The translations under genes were made by a program, and so were the position numbers. The notes beneath the pieces are model-generated. The model saw nothing but the letters and a program-made list of their open reading frames with translations, made no database searches and had not been told where the DNA came from. DNA of 6,793 nucleotides from an uncultured Methanobrevibacter sp. (GTDB taxonomy: Archaea > Methanobacteriota > Methanobacteria > Methanobacteriales > Methanobacteriaceae): positions 1 through 6,793 of the forward strand of contig NZ_CALCYR010000151.1 of NCBI RefSeq assembly GCF_937906425.1, in the 5' to 3' direction. Positions 5,604 through 6,793 of the stretch are shown here, in pieces; positions within the stretch are counted from its first letter, which is position 1; each line of letters opens with the position of its first letter.

Positions 5604-5968
5604 ATATGTTTTTTTCTTAAAATAAAATAATTTTAGGATTTAAATAATTCTAAAATTTTATTTAATTTAATTTTATTGGATTTTATTTTATTTAATTTAA
5701 TTTACTTTACTTTTATTAGATTTTATTTAATTTAATCTATTTTATTGATTATATTTTATTTAATTTATTTTTATTTATTATATTTTATTTAATTTATTTT
5801 TTTTAGATTTAATTTAATTTTTAATAAATTTTTAATGATTTTGTTATGTGTTTTTTATAATTTTTAATTAATTTTTAAATCATTTCAATGATTTTAATTT
5901 AAAAATTATTTCTTTTTTTAAACTTTTTACATTTTTTATTATTAAAATTAGCTATTTGATTGATTTTT
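5604..5968. repeat. Low-complexity AT-rich spacer
   Basis: 365 bases without a gene. From about 5655 to 5830 the plus strand is a run of variants of TTTTATTTAATTTA, with almost no G or C. No conserved open frame, RNA gene or longer perfect repeat is visible. The last part (about 5925-5950, TTTTTATTATTAAAA) probably holds the promoter of the acetyltransferase gene. It reads as degenerate simple-sequence spacer. Confidence 0.7.
5609..5657 (+). terminator. T7 tract and hairpin behind the small membrane protein gene
   Basis: T7 lies at 5609-5615, six bases after the stop. AATTTTAG (5629-5636) and its exact complement CTAAAATT (5650-5657) could pair around a 13-base loop. The T-tract is the stronger signal; the hairpin may be incidental in such AT-rich DNA. 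Confidence 0.45.
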
Positions 5969-6577
5969 ATGGATTTGGAAAAATTATACGAAGAATTTGA
6001 AAGTGAAGATGAACTTAAGGACTTTTTGGATTATTTAAACTCTGGCAAGACCGTTAAGGGAGGTTCCAGAATTCATCTATATATGTCTTATCTTTCTCAG
6101 GAAGCATTGAAAATTACTTCTGACTTAAATAACAAATATCACAGTCCTAAAGAGGTTCAGAACATATTTGCAAAACTTACAAATACAGAAGTTAACAGAA
6201 CTTTAGCTTTAATTCCTCCATTCAACACTGATTGTGGTAAAAACATTCATATTGGAGAGAATGTTTTTATCAATTCAGATTGCAAGATGCAGGATCAGGG
6301 AGGAATTTATATTGGAGATGATGTTTTGATTGGTCATAATGCATGTTTGCTTACCTTAAATCATGCATTTAATCCTAATGATAGGGCAGATATGGATCCT
6401 GCACCAATTCACATTGGAAATAAGGTTTGGTTAGGTTCCAATGTTACTGTTCTGCCAGGAGTTTCAATTGGTGATGGTGCTATCGTTGCTGCAGGAGCGG
6501 TGCTTACCAAGGATGTTGAAGCAAATACTGTTGTAGGGGGAGTGCCTGCTAAATTTATAAAAAAGATAGAAGAATGA
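5969..6577 (+). CDS. Sugar O-acetyltransferase, hexapeptide-repeat (maltose/galactoside acetyltransferase-like)
   Basis: Transfers an acetyl group from acetyl-CoA to a sugar or similar hydroxyl acceptor; the substrate cannot be read from the sequence. 202 residues. The N-terminal helical region (1-85, with FLDYLNSGKTVKGGS and LSQEALKITSDLN) is followed by a left-handed beta-helix of hexapeptide repeats: GKNIHIGENVFINS (90-103), GGIYIGDDVLIGHNACLLT (111-129), then IHIGNKVWLGSNVTVLPG and VSIGDGAIVAAGAVLTKDV, closing with VVGGVPAKFIKKI. His132 in LNHAFNPNDR is the expected catalytic histidine. Such enzymes are cytoplasmic trimers. The ATG at 5969 is chosen; a TTG at 5960 would add three residues. 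There is no clear ribosome binding site, so a leaderless or short-leader message is possible. The architecture is common in gut bacteria, so acquisition from a bacterium is plausible but untested. T6 follows at 6595-6600. Confidence 0.92.
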   Translation: MDLEKLYEEFESEDELKDFLDYLNSGKTVKGGSRIHLYMSYLSQEALKITSDLNNKYHSPKEVQNIFAKLTNTEVNRTLALIPPFNTDCGKNIHIGENVFINSDCKMQDQGGIYIGDDVLIGHNACLLTLNHAFNPNDRADMDPAPIHIGNKVWLGSNVTVLPGVSIGDGAIVAAGAVLTKDVEANTVVGGVPAKFIKKIEE

Positions 6578-6594
6578 TTTATTTTATTTAATTC

Positions 6595-6600
6595 TTTTTT
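6595..6600 (+). terminator. T6 tract behind the acetyltransferase gene
   Basis: Six T residues, 18 bases after the TGA stop, within an AT-rich spacer. Probable archaeal oligo-T termination signal; no hairpin. Confidence 0.4.
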
Positions 6601-6639
6601 ACTTTCCTCATATACTAAGTATTTAAATAAATCATTTCT

Positions 6640-6775
6640 TTATTTTTTTTATTTTTCTTTATTTTTCTTTATTTTTCTTTATTTTTTTTATTTTTCTTTA
6701 TTTTTCATTTTTTATTCTAAATAATTGATTTTTATATCTATTTTTTTATTTTTCTTTATTTTTCTTTATTTTTCT
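6640..6775 (+). repeat. T/C-rich 10-bp simple repeat at the contig end
   Basis: The unit ATTTTTCTTT repeats in phase at 6651-6680, continues with variants to about 6710, and recurs at about 6741-6775 after a short interruption that includes TTGATTTTTATATC. The stretch before it (6578-6639) contains a TATA-like AGTATTTAAATAAATC (6619-6634), which could belong to a further gene off the right edge. No gene is seen between 6578 and the end. Confidence 0.8.
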
Positions 6776-6793
6776 AGATCGGAAGAGCGTCGT
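6776..6793 (+). other. Illumina TruSeq adapter remnant (not genomic)
   Basis: AGATCGGAAGAGCGTCGT is an exact 18-base match to the start of the TruSeq universal adapter as read from the insert end. It begins abruptly after TTTTTCT, is far more GC-rich than the flank, and lies exactly at the window end. It is untrimmed sequencing adapter carried into the assembly. Confidence 0.95.

Noticed and set aside
5604..5968. Possible replication origin or noncoding RNA
   Set aside because: Only degenerate TTTAATTTA-like simple sequence; no origin-box pattern, no GC-rich structured segment and no cdc6 neighbour.

Overview
The window looks like a contig end from a low-GC methanogenic archaeon, most likely Methanobrevibacter or a close relative in Methanobacteriales. 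Lineage evidence: an archaeal/eukaryal-type prolyl-tRNA synthetase, sn-glycerol-1-phosphate dehydrogenase (the enzyme that sets archaeal lipid stereochemistry), an archaea-specific UPF0179 protein, GGTGAT-type ribosome binding sites, TATA-box promoters, oligo-T ends behind genes, and very AT-rich spacers. The genus call is inference from overall character, not from a database match.

Layout. 1-968 (minus) is an unbroken reading frame that runs off the left edge. It encodes a Lys/Glu/Asn-rich coiled-coil protein with a phage-fibre-like segment at its far end, and does not resemble the archaeal genes in composition. 963-1106 holds three tandem ~48-bp AT-rich repeats that end 8 bases short of the proS stop codon. 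1115-2521 (minus) is proS. 2522-2849 is a divergent promoter region. Then, all on plus, come egsA (2850-3893), a UPF0179 cysteine-rich protein (4059-4496), rpiA (4616-5284), a 74-residue two-helix membrane protein (5379-5603), and after 365 bases of low-complexity AT sequence a hexapeptide-repeat sugar O-acetyltransferase (5969-6577). The right end is a T/C-rich repeat running into 18 bases identical to the Illumina TruSeq adapter (6776-6793), so the true genomic sequence stops at about 6775.

How the genes relate. The archaeal genes are mostly housekeeping: translation (proS), membrane-lipid backbone synthesis (egsA), pentose phosphate metabolism (rpiA), plus an uncharacterised possible metal or Fe-S protein (UPF0179). 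Spacers of 94-365 bases, each with a T-tract and sometimes a hairpin, suggest separate transcription units rather than one operon. The acetyltransferase looks bacterial in type and may have been acquired.

Most worth a second look is the left kilobase. It is either foreign DNA (virus, mobile element or a eukaryotic host of the methanogen) joined to the archaeal sequence during amplification or assembly, or a real accessory gene beside proS. The adapter at the other end shows the contig was not fully cleaned, which raises the odds of an artefactual join. No complete new biological system can be demonstrated here.
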